A stretch of 64,000 bases of DNA from Propionibacteriaceae bacterium. Its GTDB lineage: Bacteria > Actinomycetota > Actinomycetes > Propionibacteriales > Propionibacteriaceae. A program made the translations under genes and the position numbers. Positions 35,737 to 45,016 of the stretch are shown here, piece after piece; positions within the stretch are counted from its first letter, which is position 1; each line of letters opens with the position of its first letter. The notes beneath the pieces are model-generated. The model saw nothing but the letters and a program-made list of their open reading frames with translations, was not told the origin of the DNA and ran no database searches. The DNA lies in NCBI GenBank assembly GCA_009782785.1, contig WRIJ01000004.1:1-64000 (forward strand), read 5' to 3'.

Positions 35737-35902
35737 CAGGCCTTTAGCCCTTGGAAACGAGCAACACGCGGATTAGGAACCATCATATCCACCACAAAAC
35801 CCTCCCAAAAGAAATAGCTTTCTTAGTTCCATTGCTGTACCACACAACAAACAAGCCATGGTGATCCCCACTACTCAATAATTGAATCTAGGGGCGGTTA
35901 TC

Positions 35903-36358
35903 TCACAGAGGAATCTCCCAGTTGGTGAGACCCTGGCGATCCAATTCGCCCTCTGGCCATACAGCTCGCACAATACCTGCAGCCGCCAAAGCTTTGCGGC
36001 ATCCCGGACACGGAGGTTCAGAAATGTAAGCGGTCGCACCTTTAGTATCCCTTGTAGCATAGAGCAAGGCATTGACCTCCCCATGGATTGCTATGCAGAA
36101 CCCTGGTGTACCCGGTCGGTCATAGTCACCCAAACCTGGCACAGTCGCATAGTCGAGAAGCCCCCGTGGACAAGCGCCCTCTAAACAATCAGGTTCACCT
36201 GATGGGGCACCGTTGTAACCAGTGGAGATGATCCGATGATCCAAGGTCAATACCGCACCCACCTTGCGCCGACGACACTTGGCGCGGGCTGATACTGCCT
36301 TGGCGATACCCAGAAAATATTCATCCCAATCCGGTACGGCGTACTGTTCCTCGACCAT
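35903..36358 (-). CDS. Deoxycytidylate (dCMP) deaminase family protein
   Basis: 151 residues. The zinc site is H-x-E in AIHGEVNALLYA plus PPCPGCRKALAAAGI. RKVGAVLTLDHRIISTGYNGAPSG and an inserted Cys segment (EPDCLEGACPRG) match ComEB/dCMP deaminases rather than cytidine deaminases. It makes dUMP from dCMP for thymidylate synthesis. Single gene; GAGGGAAAG precedes the start. I see no gene in the 166 bp between it and hspR. Confidence 0.9.
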   Translation of the reverse strand: MVEEQYAVPDWDEYFLGIAKAVSARAKCRRRKVGAVLTLDHRIISTGYNGAPSGEPDCLEGACPRGLLDYATVPGLGDYDRPGTPGFCIAIHGEVNALLYATRDTKGATAYISEPPCPGCRKALAAAGIVRAVWPEGELDRQGLTNWEIPL

Positions 36359-36433
36359 GGCTTTCCCTCACTTCAATCACCCTCGGCAGGGTGCAACAAT
36401 GTCTTAAGGTCCACACTAGTGGTCGATCAATGG

Positions 36434-36511
36434 ATTCTGCGAGTCGCGCTGGCGCGCTCCGCAAAATGACGGTGACCATGTCACCCTGCGGCACGAAGTG
36501 ACTCGCAGGGT
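36434..36511. repeat. Two short palindromic elements
   Basis: 36434-36467 has arms ATTCTGCG/CGCAAAAT around GCGCTGGCGCGC; 36483-36511 has ACCCTGCG/CGCAGGGT around GCACGAAGTGAC and is followed by CCAGATATCACA. The rest of the gap (36512-36680) holds nothing I can identify. Confidence 0.7.
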
Positions 36512-36680
36512 CCAGATATCACATCAAGTGCAAGGGTGGGTCTGTCGAATATGCTCACAACTGCGGAAAGACCGTCTGGGTGGGGAACGCGGACATGGAA
36601 ACAGAGTTGCACCGCAACGATCTTGTGGGCACGCCGCTAAGCAGTCGTGGACATGGAATGACCCACCACCACCCGTACTC

Positions 36681-37628
36681 TTAGAACCACTTCTTGCGGA
36701 TGAAAATCATCATGACAATCAAAGCAATGAGGAACGAAATGCCGACGACGAGGGCAAAACCCCACACCGTGGCCGATAACGGCATCCCGTCAAGATTCAA
36801 GTTCATACCGTATGCGCTAAAAATCATGGTAGGGATCGACAGCACGATCGTAATCAGTGCCAGGGTTTTAATAATCACATTTTGATTGTTGGCAATAACC
36901 GACGCATAGGCATCCATGGTTCCTGACAGAATCCCCGAATAGATATTCGCCATTTCCACAGCCTGCTCATTTTCCACGATCGTATCCTGCAAAAGGTCGT
37001 CATCGTCCGGATACTTTTTGATAGCAGAAGTACGAGCGATAGACTCCAGAACCTTCTGATTCGACACCAACGACGTACTGATATACACCAAAGATTTCTC
37101 CAAATTGAGCATCTGCACCAGTGACTCATTTGTTGTCGACTTTCGCAGAGCCGCCTCCTGGCGGTCAATCATCTTCTCAATATCTTTCAATGCGACAATG
37201 TACGACCGCGCTGTCCGCATAAGAATCTGGAGAGTAAACCGCGTCTTTTGAGTCGTGTTCAAGTACCGTACTCGCCCGGCTTCAAGCTCAGCCAAAACAG
37301 GAACCTTCTGAAGAGAAACAGTGATGACATTCTTGGCAGAAATAAGGATGCCGATCGGAATAGTGATGTGGCTCGGACCGAAGTCGTCCTCCTCCTCTAT
37401 TGTGGGAGCATCCACCAGAATCAGTACGCATCCGCGTTCCGGGCTTACACGGGAATGCTCTTCCACATCCAGAGCTGCAGCGAGCTCTTCCACATCAACA
37501 TCGCAGGTCGTAGCTACATGTCGCAGTTCCTCCATTGTGGGGTTCACCAACGACACCCACGCCCCCTCAGTGATGTCATCTAACTCAGTTATTTGTCCGG
37601 CTTGGTTGGACATGTATACATTCAGCAT
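36681..37628 (-). CDS. corA: CorA-family divalent cation transporter
   Basis: 315 residues. A long cytoplasmic N-terminal domain, then two C-terminal membrane helices with the selectivity motif YGMN (in SAYGMNLNLDG) after TM1, and a basic end RKKWF. CorA channels carry Mg or Co. It starts at ATG 37628 with GAGGAGG upstream and lies 32 bp after rarD on the same strand. No riboswitch is present in that gap. Confidence 0.92.
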   Translation of the reverse strand: MLNVYMSNQAGQITELDDITEGAWVSLVNPTMEELRHVATTCDVDVEELAAALDVEEHSRVSPERGCVLILVDAPTIEEEDDFGPSHITIPIGILISAKNVITVSLQKVPVLAELEAGRVRYLNTTQKTRFTLQILMRTARSYIVALKDIEKMIDRQEAALRKSTTNESLVQMLNLEKSLVYISTSLVSNQKVLESIARTSAIKKYPDDDDLLQDTIVENEQAVEMANIYSGILSGTMDAYASVIANNQNVIIKTLALITIVLSIPTMIFSAYGMNLNLDGMPLSATVWGFALVVGISFLIALIVMMIFIRKKWF

Positions 37629-37660
37629 GATGACCTCCTCTTCGGAACTTCACATTGACC

Positions 37661-38605
37661 CTAGCCAACCCTACACTGATCTTGTTCCGCCTGCCCGCTA
37701 GTACGGGCTGTCTTCACCAGGTCAAAACTAAGAACAACCAAAGCCAACCAGATCAAGCAAAAACCGATCCAACGAGACAGTGGCATCAACTCGTGGAAGA
37801 ACAGGACACCAACAAGAAACTGTCCAATAGGTGCCAGGTATTGAATGAAAGCCAAAGACACCAAGGGCAACCTGGACGCTCCCACAGCAAATAGCAATAA
37901 GGGAACAGCAGTGACCACTCCCGTACCTATAAGAAGCAGAGCATAGATTGGTGACATGGTAGTGAACGTGCTCCGGTTGCCCAACTCCAGAAAGAGGAGA
38001 AACCCGACACTGACCGGCGCTAGAGCCAAGGTTTCGACCCCTAACCCAACGAAGGCCGACACCCTGGACCCAACCTTCGATTTCACTAAGGAATAGAACC
38101 CGAAACTGAAGGCCAAGCCGAGCCCAATCCATGGTACGCGCCCAAGCCCAACAACAAGGACTAGAACAGCTGCCACCCCTATCCCCAAGGCAACAACCTG
38201 CAGTGGGCGGAGCCTCTCACGAAGAAAGACCACGGCCAACCCGACCGTGACCAAAGGATTAATGAAATAACCCAGGGCACCATCAACAACATGCCCGCCA
38301 TGCACAGCATAAATATAGATAAGCCAATTAGCACTGACTAAGACACCTGCCCCCAATAGTGTCCCCAGGAGTCGACGATCGCCCAAGACGGTACGTACCT
38401 TGTGCCATGCCCCTATCAGTGAAATACCTGCCACACAGAAAACGAGGGTCCACACTATGCGGTGGGCGACCACCTCCACGGACCCACTGCGCCCAAGAAG
38501 ATAAAAGTACAGTGGGAATCCGCCCCACAACCCGTAGGCTGCAACAGCAGCAACCAAACCAGTCTTGTCGAGAGTTTTCACTGGCGTCAGCACCACTGAG
38601 GGCAC
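37661..38605 (-). CDS. rarD: EamA-family permease RarD
   Basis: 314 residues with ten predicted helices. AAYGLWGGFPLYFYLL and VVAHRIVWTLVFC are diagnostic of the RarD branch of the drug/metabolite transporter superfamily. The substrate is unknown. It uses GTG 38605, directly abutting the stop of the permease upstream (0-bp gap), so the two are cotranscribed. Confidence 0.88.
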   Translation of the reverse strand: MPSVVLTPVKTLDKTGLVAAVAAYGLWGGFPLYFYLLGRSGSVEVVAHRIVWTLVFCVAGISLIGAWHKVRTVLGDRRLLGTLLGAGVLVSANWLIYIYAVHGGHVVDGALGYFINPLVTVGLAVVFLRERLRPLQVVALGIGVAAVLVLVVGLGRVPWIGLGLAFSFGFYSLVKSKVGSRVSAFVGLGVETLALAPVSVGFLLFLELGNRSTFTTMSPIYALLLIGTGVVTAVPLLLFAVGASRLPLVSLAFIQYLAPIGQFLVGVLFFHELMPLSRWIGFCLIWLALVVLSFDLVKTARTSGQAEQDQCRVG

Positions 38606-39901
38606 CTAGTGGTGATGGGGGAGGATTGAATCAGCAAATTCGTCATCATGGTCGGCTGCATGATCCACTTCAAGGGCTTCCAGCTCTTCCTGTGCCGCTA
38701 GTGCATCTTCAGCAGATACCCCAGGTTTTTGTACACGAGCAGACAGTTTTCGCATTCGCTTCGTACGAGCAAGGATATTCGACAGCTTCATCGGATCCTG
38801 ATCTGAGGTGTGCGGATTCGAGGCGATGAAAGCATTCAACCAGCGATTACGCGGATCAATATCAATAAATATTGTTTTCACCAGCAGAGTAGCAGGAATG
38901 GCGAGAATGGCGCCCAAGGGTCCAAGAATATAGGCCCAGAGGAACAGTGACAGTACGGCCATGGTCGGAGTGATCCCCACAGCATCACCAGCAAATTTCG
39001 GCTGGACAAGGTTCTGGATTCCAGTGAACACGCAGTAGCCCACGACCACCCACAGAGCCGTCCACGGATCTGTAGCGAGTAAAGCCATGAGCACTGGTGG
39101 AACAACACCCAGAAGGAAACCCACATTCGGAATGTAGTTGGTCACAAAACTGAACACAGCCCACACTCCGGCTAATGGAACACCAAGCACCACCAACAAA
39201 ATCCAGTTACAGATACCAACAATGACACCGAAGACGGTCGACACCACCCAGTATTTTCTTGTTCCTTTGGCGAAGGACGACAATCCCCACGCTAGGGTGG
39301 GATTATGGCGCTCACCGAGGCGTTTCATTCTTTCAGAGAACCCCACTGAATCAATCACCATGAAAATCAGCACGAGAGCAATCATGAACATGATACCCAA
39401 GAAGCTCGACAATCCAGCAGCAATCCCGCCCAGGGTCGAGGTGATGGTCGACAGTTCGAGACCCCGCAACCGGTTGATACCCTCTTCGACAAGCAGGTTT
39501 GTGTTGATATTGAAACTCTCAGCTAATCCCACAGTCTCAGAGATCATTAAATTGAACTGCGAGGAATACTTCGGCAATTCTTTAATCAAGGACGCAATCG
39601 TCCATCCAACCGTCCACACGAGGGCAACCAAGATAGCAATCGCCGTCAAACCGGCCACCAGGGATGCCAAGAATCGTGGAACAATTTTGGACAAGTAATG
39701 CTGGATGGGGAAAACCACGATGACAACATTGAGAGCCAGGAATGCTGCAGCAAACGTCGACTTGATGGGTTGAATCCCTTGAGCTGCGAGTACGACCGCC
39801 ATCAAACCAAGCAGAATCGACAATGCGCGCGGAACCATTCGCCCCCGGTCAGTGGGCATCGTTTCATCAACAGGTAGTTCATCGCTGTGGGAGAGTGCCA
39901 T
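38606..39901 (-). CDS. AI-2E family (PerM-like) transporter
   Basis: 431 residues from ATG 39901. Family blocks are SNWILLVVLGVPLAG-type (NWILLVVLGVPLAGVWA), FVTNYIPNVGFLLGVVPPV and GPLGAILAIPATLL. The open frame extends upstream to 40057, but that part reads through an IS3 transposase remnant in another frame, so I reject it. The C-terminus is a charged coiled stretch ending in DHDDEFADSILPHHH. Substrate unknown; some relatives export signals or Na+. Confidence 0.88.
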   Translation of the reverse strand: MALSHSDELPVDETMPTDRGRMVPRALSILLGLMAVVLAAQGIQPIKSTFAAAFLALNVVIVVFPIQHYLSKIVPRFLASLVAGLTAIAILVALVWTVGWTIASLIKELPKYSSQFNLMISETVGLAESFNINTNLLVEEGINRLRGLELSTITSTLGGIAAGLSSFLGIMFMIALVLIFMVIDSVGFSERMKRLGERHNPTLAWGLSSFAKGTRKYWVVSTVFGVIVGICNWILLVVLGVPLAGVWAVFSFVTNYIPNVGFLLGVVPPVLMALLATDPWTALWVVVGYCVFTGIQNLVQPKFAGDAVGITPTMAVLSLFLWAYILGPLGAILAIPATLLVKTIFIDIDPRNRWLNAFIASNPHTSDQDPMKLSNILARTKRMRKLSARVQKPGVSAEDALAAQEELEALEVDHAADHDDEFADSILPHHH

Positions 39902-39975
39902 AGTCAATAATTCTCTCACACGAGGAACACTGATCGTGACGGGACCCCTTGTTTGGGTCAACTTGGTGTGAGAGG

Positions 39976-40093
39976 TCAATTGTCTTGCTTGTAGTCGGCG
40001 GTGTATTCGGCTGGGGTTTTGTATCCCAGTGCGGAATGCCATCTTTTGTGCTTGCATTCCATTCTCCAGTCATTGATGACCACCCACATTCAA
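39976..40093 (-). pseudogene. IS3-family transposase, C-terminal remnant
   Basis: Translating the minus strand, the last about 36 codons of an IS3/IS150-type integrase are visible: INDWRMECKHKRW followed by HSALGYKTPAEY and a stop at 39976. Nothing of the catalytic core remains. The IS arrived upstream of the permease and only its end is left. Confidence 0.7.
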
Positions 40094-40131
40094 TTCTGAA
40101 GTGCACCAGTGTTGCACATCAGAATTGAATG
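40087..40131. repeat. 13-bp perfect inverted repeat beside the IS remnant
   Basis: Arms CATTCAATTCTGA and TCAGAATTGAATG, with further partial pairing inside (GTGCA...TGCAC). It may be a deleted IS junction or a hairpin in the region upstream of fumarase. Confidence 0.5.
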
Positions 40132-40195
40132 GGGAACTGTGCCTGGTTGCTCAACGGGTCTACGATGTCTAGTAACCCATTGGGAAAGGACAACC

Positions 40196-41863
40196 ATGGC
40201 CGAATTCAGCTTTACAGATATTCTTCCGGCAACCGAAGATTCAACGGTCTATCGCTTGCTCTCCAGTGACGGAGTACGACTCGTGGAAGCTGGTGGGCGC
40301 TCCTTTCTAGACATCGACCCTTCCGCTCTCACCCTGCTTGCCGAGACGGCTTTTCACGACATTGCTTTCTACCTGCGTACATACCATCTCGAGCAGTTGC
40401 GGGCGATCCTCGATGATCCTGAAGCCTCCAACAACGACAAGTTTGTGGCCCTCGATTTACTCAAGAACTCGGTGATTTCTGCTGCGGGCGTACTGCCGAT
40501 GTGCCAGGACACCGGAACCGCGATCATCATGGGGAAAAAAGGTACGCGAGTTCTTGCTGGGGAATCTGAGCGTGACGAGGAGAGCCTGAGCCGGGGAGTG
40601 TACAACGCGTACACCACCCTAAATCTGCGCTATTCCCAGAATGCTCCCTTGTCGATGTTTGAGGAAGTCAATACTGGTACGAACCTTCCAGCCCAAATCG
40701 AACTCTATGCCGACACCGAACCGGGCCACGAGAACACCTACAAATTCTTGTTCATGGCTAAGGGTGGTGGCTCTGCTAATAAGTCTTTCCTCTATCAACA
40801 GACCAAGGCGCTACTCAACGAGGAATCCCTCATGACGTTCCTGCGTGACAAGATCGCTGAATTGGGTACCTCTGCTTGCCCTCCCTATCACCTGGCTATT
40901 GTGGTTGGTGGCACCTCGGGAGAGTACGCCCTCAAGACGGCGAAATATGCTTCGGCGAAATACCTCGATGGTTTGCCCACCTCGGGGTCCCCTGGAGGGA
41001 ACGGTTTCAGGGACCTCGACATGGAAGCCAGGGTCTTGGAGTTGACTCGCGAGATCGGGATCGGCGCGCAGTTTGGCGGGAAATACTTCTGTCATGACGT
41101 ACGCGTGGTGCGGCTGCCACGCCATGGCGCATCAGTCCCAGTGGCGATCTCTTTGTCCTGTTCTGCTGATCGCCAATGTGTGGGCAAGATCACACCTGAG
41201 GGTGTGTTCATTGAGCAGCTGGACACTGATCCTGGGCAGTATCTTCCCGATGTGACCGCTGACGAACTCGGCGGCGAGGTGGTCAAGATTGATCTGACGA
41301 AACCCATGGAAGAGATTCTTGCCGAGTTGAGCCAGTACCCTATTCGTACTCGTCTCTCCCTGACTGGTCCGATGATTGTTGGTCGCGATATTGCACACGC
41401 CAAGATCAAGGAGCGCTTGGACGCTGGTGAGCCGATGCCTTCCTATCTCAAGGATCATCCTGTCTATTATGCTGGGCCCGCTAAAACACCTGAGGGGATG
41501 GCATCCGGGTCTTTCGGTCCTACGACAGCGGGGCGCATGGATGCGTACGTGAAACAATTCCAGGAAGCCGGTGGGTCGAAAATCATGGTCGCCAAAGGGA
41601 ATCGTACGAGACAGGTCACTGAGTCATGCCAGAACAATGGAGGATTCTATTTGGGTTCGATTGGTGGGCCTGCTGCACGACTCGCGCAGGATTGCATCAC
41701 GAAAGTGGAGGTCCTGGAATACCCTGAGCTCGGCATGGAAGCGATCTGGCGGATCGAAGTCGAGGATTTCCCCGCATTCATTGTGGTCGATGACAAGGGC
41801 AACGATTTCTTCGCGTCTATTCTGGCTGTGATTCCCACGATTAGTACGAAACCTTCGCGGTAG
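40196..41863 (+). CDS. Class I (iron-sulfur) fumarate hydratase
   Basis: 555 residues from ATG 40196 (GGAAAGGAC upstream; an in-frame codon at 40109 lies in the IS repeat and is rejected). Blocks: [19 protein letters not shown] with a cluster Cys, [38 protein letters not shown] and [18 protein letters not shown]. It interconverts fumarate and malate and is oxygen-sensitive, which suits an anaerobic or microaerophilic fermenter using the reductive branch. Confidence 0.95.
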   Translation: MAEFSFTDILPATEDSTVYRLLSSDGVRLVEAGGRSFLDIDPSALTLLAETAFHDIAFYLRTYHLEQLRAILDDPEASNNDKFVALDLLKNSVISAAGVLPMCQDTGTAIIMGKKGTRVLAGESERDEESLSRGVYNAYTTLNLRYSQNAPLSMFEEVNTGTNLPAQIELYADTEPGHENTYKFLFMAKGGGSANKSFLYQQTKALLNEESLMTFLRDKIAELGTSACPPYHLAIVVGGTSGEYALKTAKYASAKYLDGLPTSGSPGGNGFRDLDMEARVLELTREIGIGAQFGGKYFCHDVRVVRLPRHGASVPVAISLSCSADRQCVGKITPEGVFIEQLDTDPGQYLPDVTADELGGEVVKIDLTKPMEEILAELSQYPIRTRLSLTGPMIVGRDIAHAKIKERLDAGEPMPSYLKDHPVYYAGPAKTPEGMASGSFGPTTAGRMDAYVKQFQEAGGSKIMVAKGNRTRQVTESCQNNGGFYLGSIGGPAARLAQDCITKVEVLEYPELGMEAIWRIEVEDFPAFIVVDDKGNDFFASILAVIPTISTKPSR

Positions 41864-41926
41864 TCTGCCCTGCGTAGTGGCGGGAGTGTTCTTTAGCTAT
41901 CTCTATGTTCACCATGGAACTGATGG

Positions 41927-41955
41927 ATTCTGCGAGTCGCTTCGCTCCGCAGAAT
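41927..41955. repeat. Short palindromic element
   Basis: ATTCTGCG/CGCAGAAT arms around AGTCGCTTCGCTC; followed by GAC. A second, degenerate GTCGCTCTGGTGCGGTCCGCAG lies just downstream. Confidence 0.75.
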
Positions 41956-42005
41956 GACGGGGGAGTCGCTCTGGTGCGGTCCGCAGGATGTGCCCCTGCT
42001 GTGTC

Positions 42006-42151
42006 ACCCTGCGGAGCACTGTGAGTCGCCCTAGTGGGCTCCGCAGCACCACGACGCAGGTTGAGCGGAGAGTGCGCTTGCGCACTATCCCGAAACCAAG
42101 GAAGTGGTTGACGAACGAAGTGAGAAACACAGGCTCCGCGACTCGCAGGGT
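42006..42151. repeat. Complete long palindromic element (best example)
   Basis: 146 bp bounded by ACCCTGCG and CGCAGGGT and followed by CCAGATATCACAC. Internal modules in order: palindromic head, CCACGACGCAGG, GTGCGCTTGCGCAC hairpin, tail AAGGAAGTGGTTGACGAACG, and a closing CTCCGCGACTCGCA. Nearly identical to 1-139. It lies just upstream of the promoter of the next gene. Confidence 0.8.
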
Positions 42152-42187
42152 CCAGATATCACACTCGGCACGATATAGAATGTGGCC

Positions 42188-43576
42188 ATGGTCGTGCACC
42201 AAGAACAGAGTCCTGAAGGCAAAATCCAAGCTATAGAAAAAATGGTTCAACGGGGGGTTTCACCGTCCGCCATCGCGATCTTTGCTTACAATTGGGATCA
42301 ACTAGCTAGCGGGGCAACCGGTATGATCCCCGAATCCACGATCACTCCATTAGCCAATCCTGACTCCTACCAAGGTGAAGACACCGATACCCGCGACAAT
42401 CGTGAGGCTCTCGCTTCCACAGCAATGATTAAACTCAATGGTGGGTTGGGTACCACCATGGGACTCAACAAAGCCAAGAGCCTGCTCCAGGTCACCAACA
42501 CCATGACCTTCGTCGACCTCATGGTGCGCCAAGTGCTCTGGACGCGGAAAAAGTACGACGTACGACTTCCGTTGATCTTCCTCCATTCCTTTAACACTCA
42601 AAGTGATGTCCTTCAGGGGCTCAGTGTGTACCCAGAACTCCGCGTCGGGGATCTTCCCCTCGACATGTTGCAATCCGAGGAACCTAAACTTCTTCAAGAT
42701 AATCTGACTCCAGTGTCATGGCCCAGCAACCCGCACCTGGAGTGGTGTCCACCTGGGCATGGCGATCTCTATCCCACAATGCTCGACTCGGGCATTCTCG
42801 ACCAGCTCATCGACGAGGGGTTCTTGTACGCTAACGTATCCAATTCAGATAACCTCGGAGCTTCCCCCGATCTGGGGCTCGCTGGATGGTTCGCACGAAG
42901 TGGTGCCCCTTTCGCAACAGAGATCACCGCCCGTACTCCCATGGATCTTAAAGGTGGACATATTGCTGTGAGACGTCACGACAACCAACTCATTTTGCGT
43001 GAATCAGCACAGACTCCTCCAGAAGAGATGGTCTCTTTCACTGACCCCACCATCCACCCCCATGCCCACTGCAACAATCTCTGGTTTGATCTTCATGCCC
43101 TCCGCGACAAGCTTCGTGCGACCAAGGGTGTTCTGGGTCTTCCCCTGATCCGCAATGCCAAACATGTGGACCCCCACGATCCTGCCTCACCTGCTGTCAT
43201 CCAGATAGAGACAGCAATGGGTGCGGCCATAGAATCATTTGAAGGAGCCAAGGCTATCGTCGTACCTCGATCACGATTCCTCCCAGTCAAATCCACTAAT
43301 GAACTCGCCCTCCTGCGCAGTGACGCCTTCACCTTGGGTGAAGATTTCGTACCGCGGGCACAGGTGAATCCCCTGCCAGTTGTCCGCCTTGGCCAGGCGT
43401 ACGCCGCACTCGATAGTTTCGAGCAACGCATCCCCTCTCCACTGTTTCTCCGCCACACCCGCAGCCTCACTGTTGATGGTGACTGGTTCTTTGGTGAGGG
43501 TGTTCACATCGAAGGCGATGTTCATCTGGGCCCAGAGGGTGGAAGAATCCCTGATGGAACAATCCTCACCAGCTGA
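42188..43576 (+). CDS. UTP-glucose-1-phosphate uridylyltransferase (eukaryotic-type UDPGP family)
   Basis: 462 residues. MIKLNGGLGTTMGLNKAKSLL is the nucleotide-binding motif of the UDPGP family found in eukaryotes and in some actinobacteria such as bifidobacteria, unlike the GalU fold. GHGDLYPTMLDSG, SNSDNLGASPD and ENNLWFDL-like CNNLWFDLHAL follow. It makes UDP-glucose for glycan synthesis. TAGAAT (42176-42181) ends 6 nt before ATG 42188, so I choose that start over GTG 42182; the mRNA is probably leaderless. Confidence 0.88.
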   Translation: MVVHQEQSPEGKIQAIEKMVQRGVSPSAIAIFAYNWDQLASGATGMIPESTITPLANPDSYQGEDTDTRDNREALASTAMIKLNGGLGTTMGLNKAKSLLQVTNTMTFVDLMVRQVLWTRKKYDVRLPLIFLHSFNTQSDVLQGLSVYPELRVGDLPLDMLQSEEPKLLQDNLTPVSWPSNPHLEWCPPGHGDLYPTMLDSGILDQLIDEGFLYANVSNSDNLGASPDLGLAGWFARSGAPFATEITARTPMDLKGGHIAVRRHDNQLILRESAQTPPEEMVSFTDPTIHPHAHCNNLWFDLHALRDKLRATKGVLGLPLIRNAKHVDPHDPASPAVIQIETAMGAAIESFEGAKAIVVPRSRFLPVKSTNELALLRSDAFTLGEDFVPRAQVNPLPVVRLGQAYAALDSFEQRIPSPLFLRHTRSLTVDGDWFFGEGVHIEGDVHLGPEGGRIPDGTILTS

Positions 43577-43618
43577 CCAGACCTGCGGTAGGCTAACGGG
43601 GCCCAGAAAGGCGGCATC

Positions 43619-44908
43619 GTGCACAACTTCAAAGCCCTCATAGTGGGCACCTGTTCATTTTTCCTGCTTCTCGGTGCGCCCCTGCTCGCCCAAGGCGAAC
43701 CCCCAGAGAACCTCACCAACGATGAATACACTGCGCTGGCTGCTGGTTTCCTCGCTCGCCAATTGGCTGCTAGTGAGAATGGGATCTATATCTCACCTAG
43801 TGATGAGGCTGGCACCGGTGAGCAGTACGCCACCACTGTCTACGCGATTCTGGGTATGGCTGGCGCAGGTATTGGGCGAGACCAAATTCTTGCCTCAACC
43901 CAGGGGCTCATCGCTGCTGGAGAAGACTTCATTGGCCTGCTCGATGAGGCCAATGAGTCGATCCCCGAGATTTCTCTCATGATCCTTGCCATGAAAGCAG
44001 CCTCGCTCGATCCTTCCCTCTATGAGTACGAGGGTGGGTTCAGAGACCTCTATATGGACGTCACCAACCAAGTCAGTGGTGATGGTTACATCGGTGAGGA
44101 GCCCTATGTCTTTGGACAGTCGATTGCCTTGCTGGCCCTAGCGACCCGGGACCAACCAGTGCCTGGGGAAGCAATCGAATGGTTGCTCAATGCCGCCTGT
44201 AGCGAGCCGACCTCCCCCAATGTCGGTGGGTATCACTTCGCGGAACCAGGGAGTTGCGAGGATCCTGATCCTGATTCCACTGGGCTTGCACTCAATGCCC
44301 TCCACGCAGCTGGCGTGGACGCTACGCGCTTGGAAACCTCAGCGGCATTCCTTGCCTCCCGCCAAGACGACTTGGGTGGTTTCTTCTCCGATTGGTCAGG
44401 TACGAATACTTACACCACTGGATTCGCTGTTGCAGGGCTTGGTTCCTTGGGTAGCCACGGTGAACTAGTGGAACGAGGACAGGACTATCTTCGTGCAATG
44501 AGTTACGGATGCGAATCCACTGCTGCTGAGTCCATGGACACCATTGGGGCACTTGCAGCCAGTATGGAGGTACGTTCTGGGCCTGTTGATGAACTTGACC
44601 CGATTGAGACCACCGAGTACCTTTTCGAATCAACGGCACAAGGGCTCTTCGGATTATTGGGGGGGATCCCTGTTCCAGGTGTCACCACAGGGTCGTTGAG
44701 CACTATCAATAATGAAGCACCTGGTCCTGGGTTTTGTCGCGGAGAAACTGACGTACTGATTGCCTCACCAATCTCGGATAAGAGCTCATCTTTTTGGTTG
44801 TGGCTCCATGACAATGCCCGTACCCTTGCCCCCTATGTCGGGGGTGCTCTCGTGATTGTTGTGGCCATCATGATCGTCAAAAGAAAACGAACTTCACAAG
44901 AGAAATAG
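43619..44908 (+). CDS. Exported, membrane-anchored toroid (terpenoid-cyclase-like) protein
   Basis: 429 residues, GTG 43619 with AGAAAGGCGG upstream. A signal peptide occupies about 1-25; helical repeats with the pattern GGF, FGQSIALLALA, DSTGLALNALHAAGVD and GGFFSDWSGTNTYTTGFAVAGL follow, as in prenyltransferase/squalene-cyclase alpha-alpha toroids; a C-terminal helix (about 398-420) and KRKRTSQEK end it. Related bacterial toroids outside the cell bind rather than catalyse, some linked to cobalamin. No catalytic Asp motif seen. Role unknown. Confidence 0.75.
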   Translation: MHNFKALIVGTCSFFLLLGAPLLAQGEPPENLTNDEYTALAAGFLARQLAASENGIYISPSDEAGTGEQYATTVYAILGMAGAGIGRDQILASTQGLIAAGEDFIGLLDEANESIPEISLMILAMKAASLDPSLYEYEGGFRDLYMDVTNQVSGDGYIGEEPYVFGQSIALLALATRDQPVPGEAIEWLLNAACSEPTSPNVGGYHFAEPGSCEDPDPDSTGLALNALHAAGVDATRLETSAAFLASRQDDLGGFFSDWSGTNTYTTGFAVAGLGSLGSHGELVERGQDYLRAMSYGCESTAAESMDTIGALAASMEVRSGPVDELDPIETTEYLFESTAQGLFGLLGGIPVPGVTTGSLSTINNEAPGPGFCRGETDVLIASPISDKSSSFWLWLHDNARTLAPYVGGALVIVVAIMIVKRKRTSQEK

Positions 44909-45016
44909 GGGCACAAAAGAGTAGTTTGTCTCACACAGTGAGAAAAATGGCCCTGATCTAGCCGTTTCAATTGTCTCAGCTGGCGGTACAAACAGACGGG
45001 GTGGTATCTTCGCACC

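Noticed and set aside
35737-35902. Terminator after hspR
   Set aside because: Only a weak AAGAAA/TTTCTT hairpin (about 35806-35822) is present, too unstable to call.
39902-40057. N-terminal extension of the AI-2E permease
   Set aside because: This part reads out of frame through the IS3 transposase remnant; the family start fits ATG 39901.
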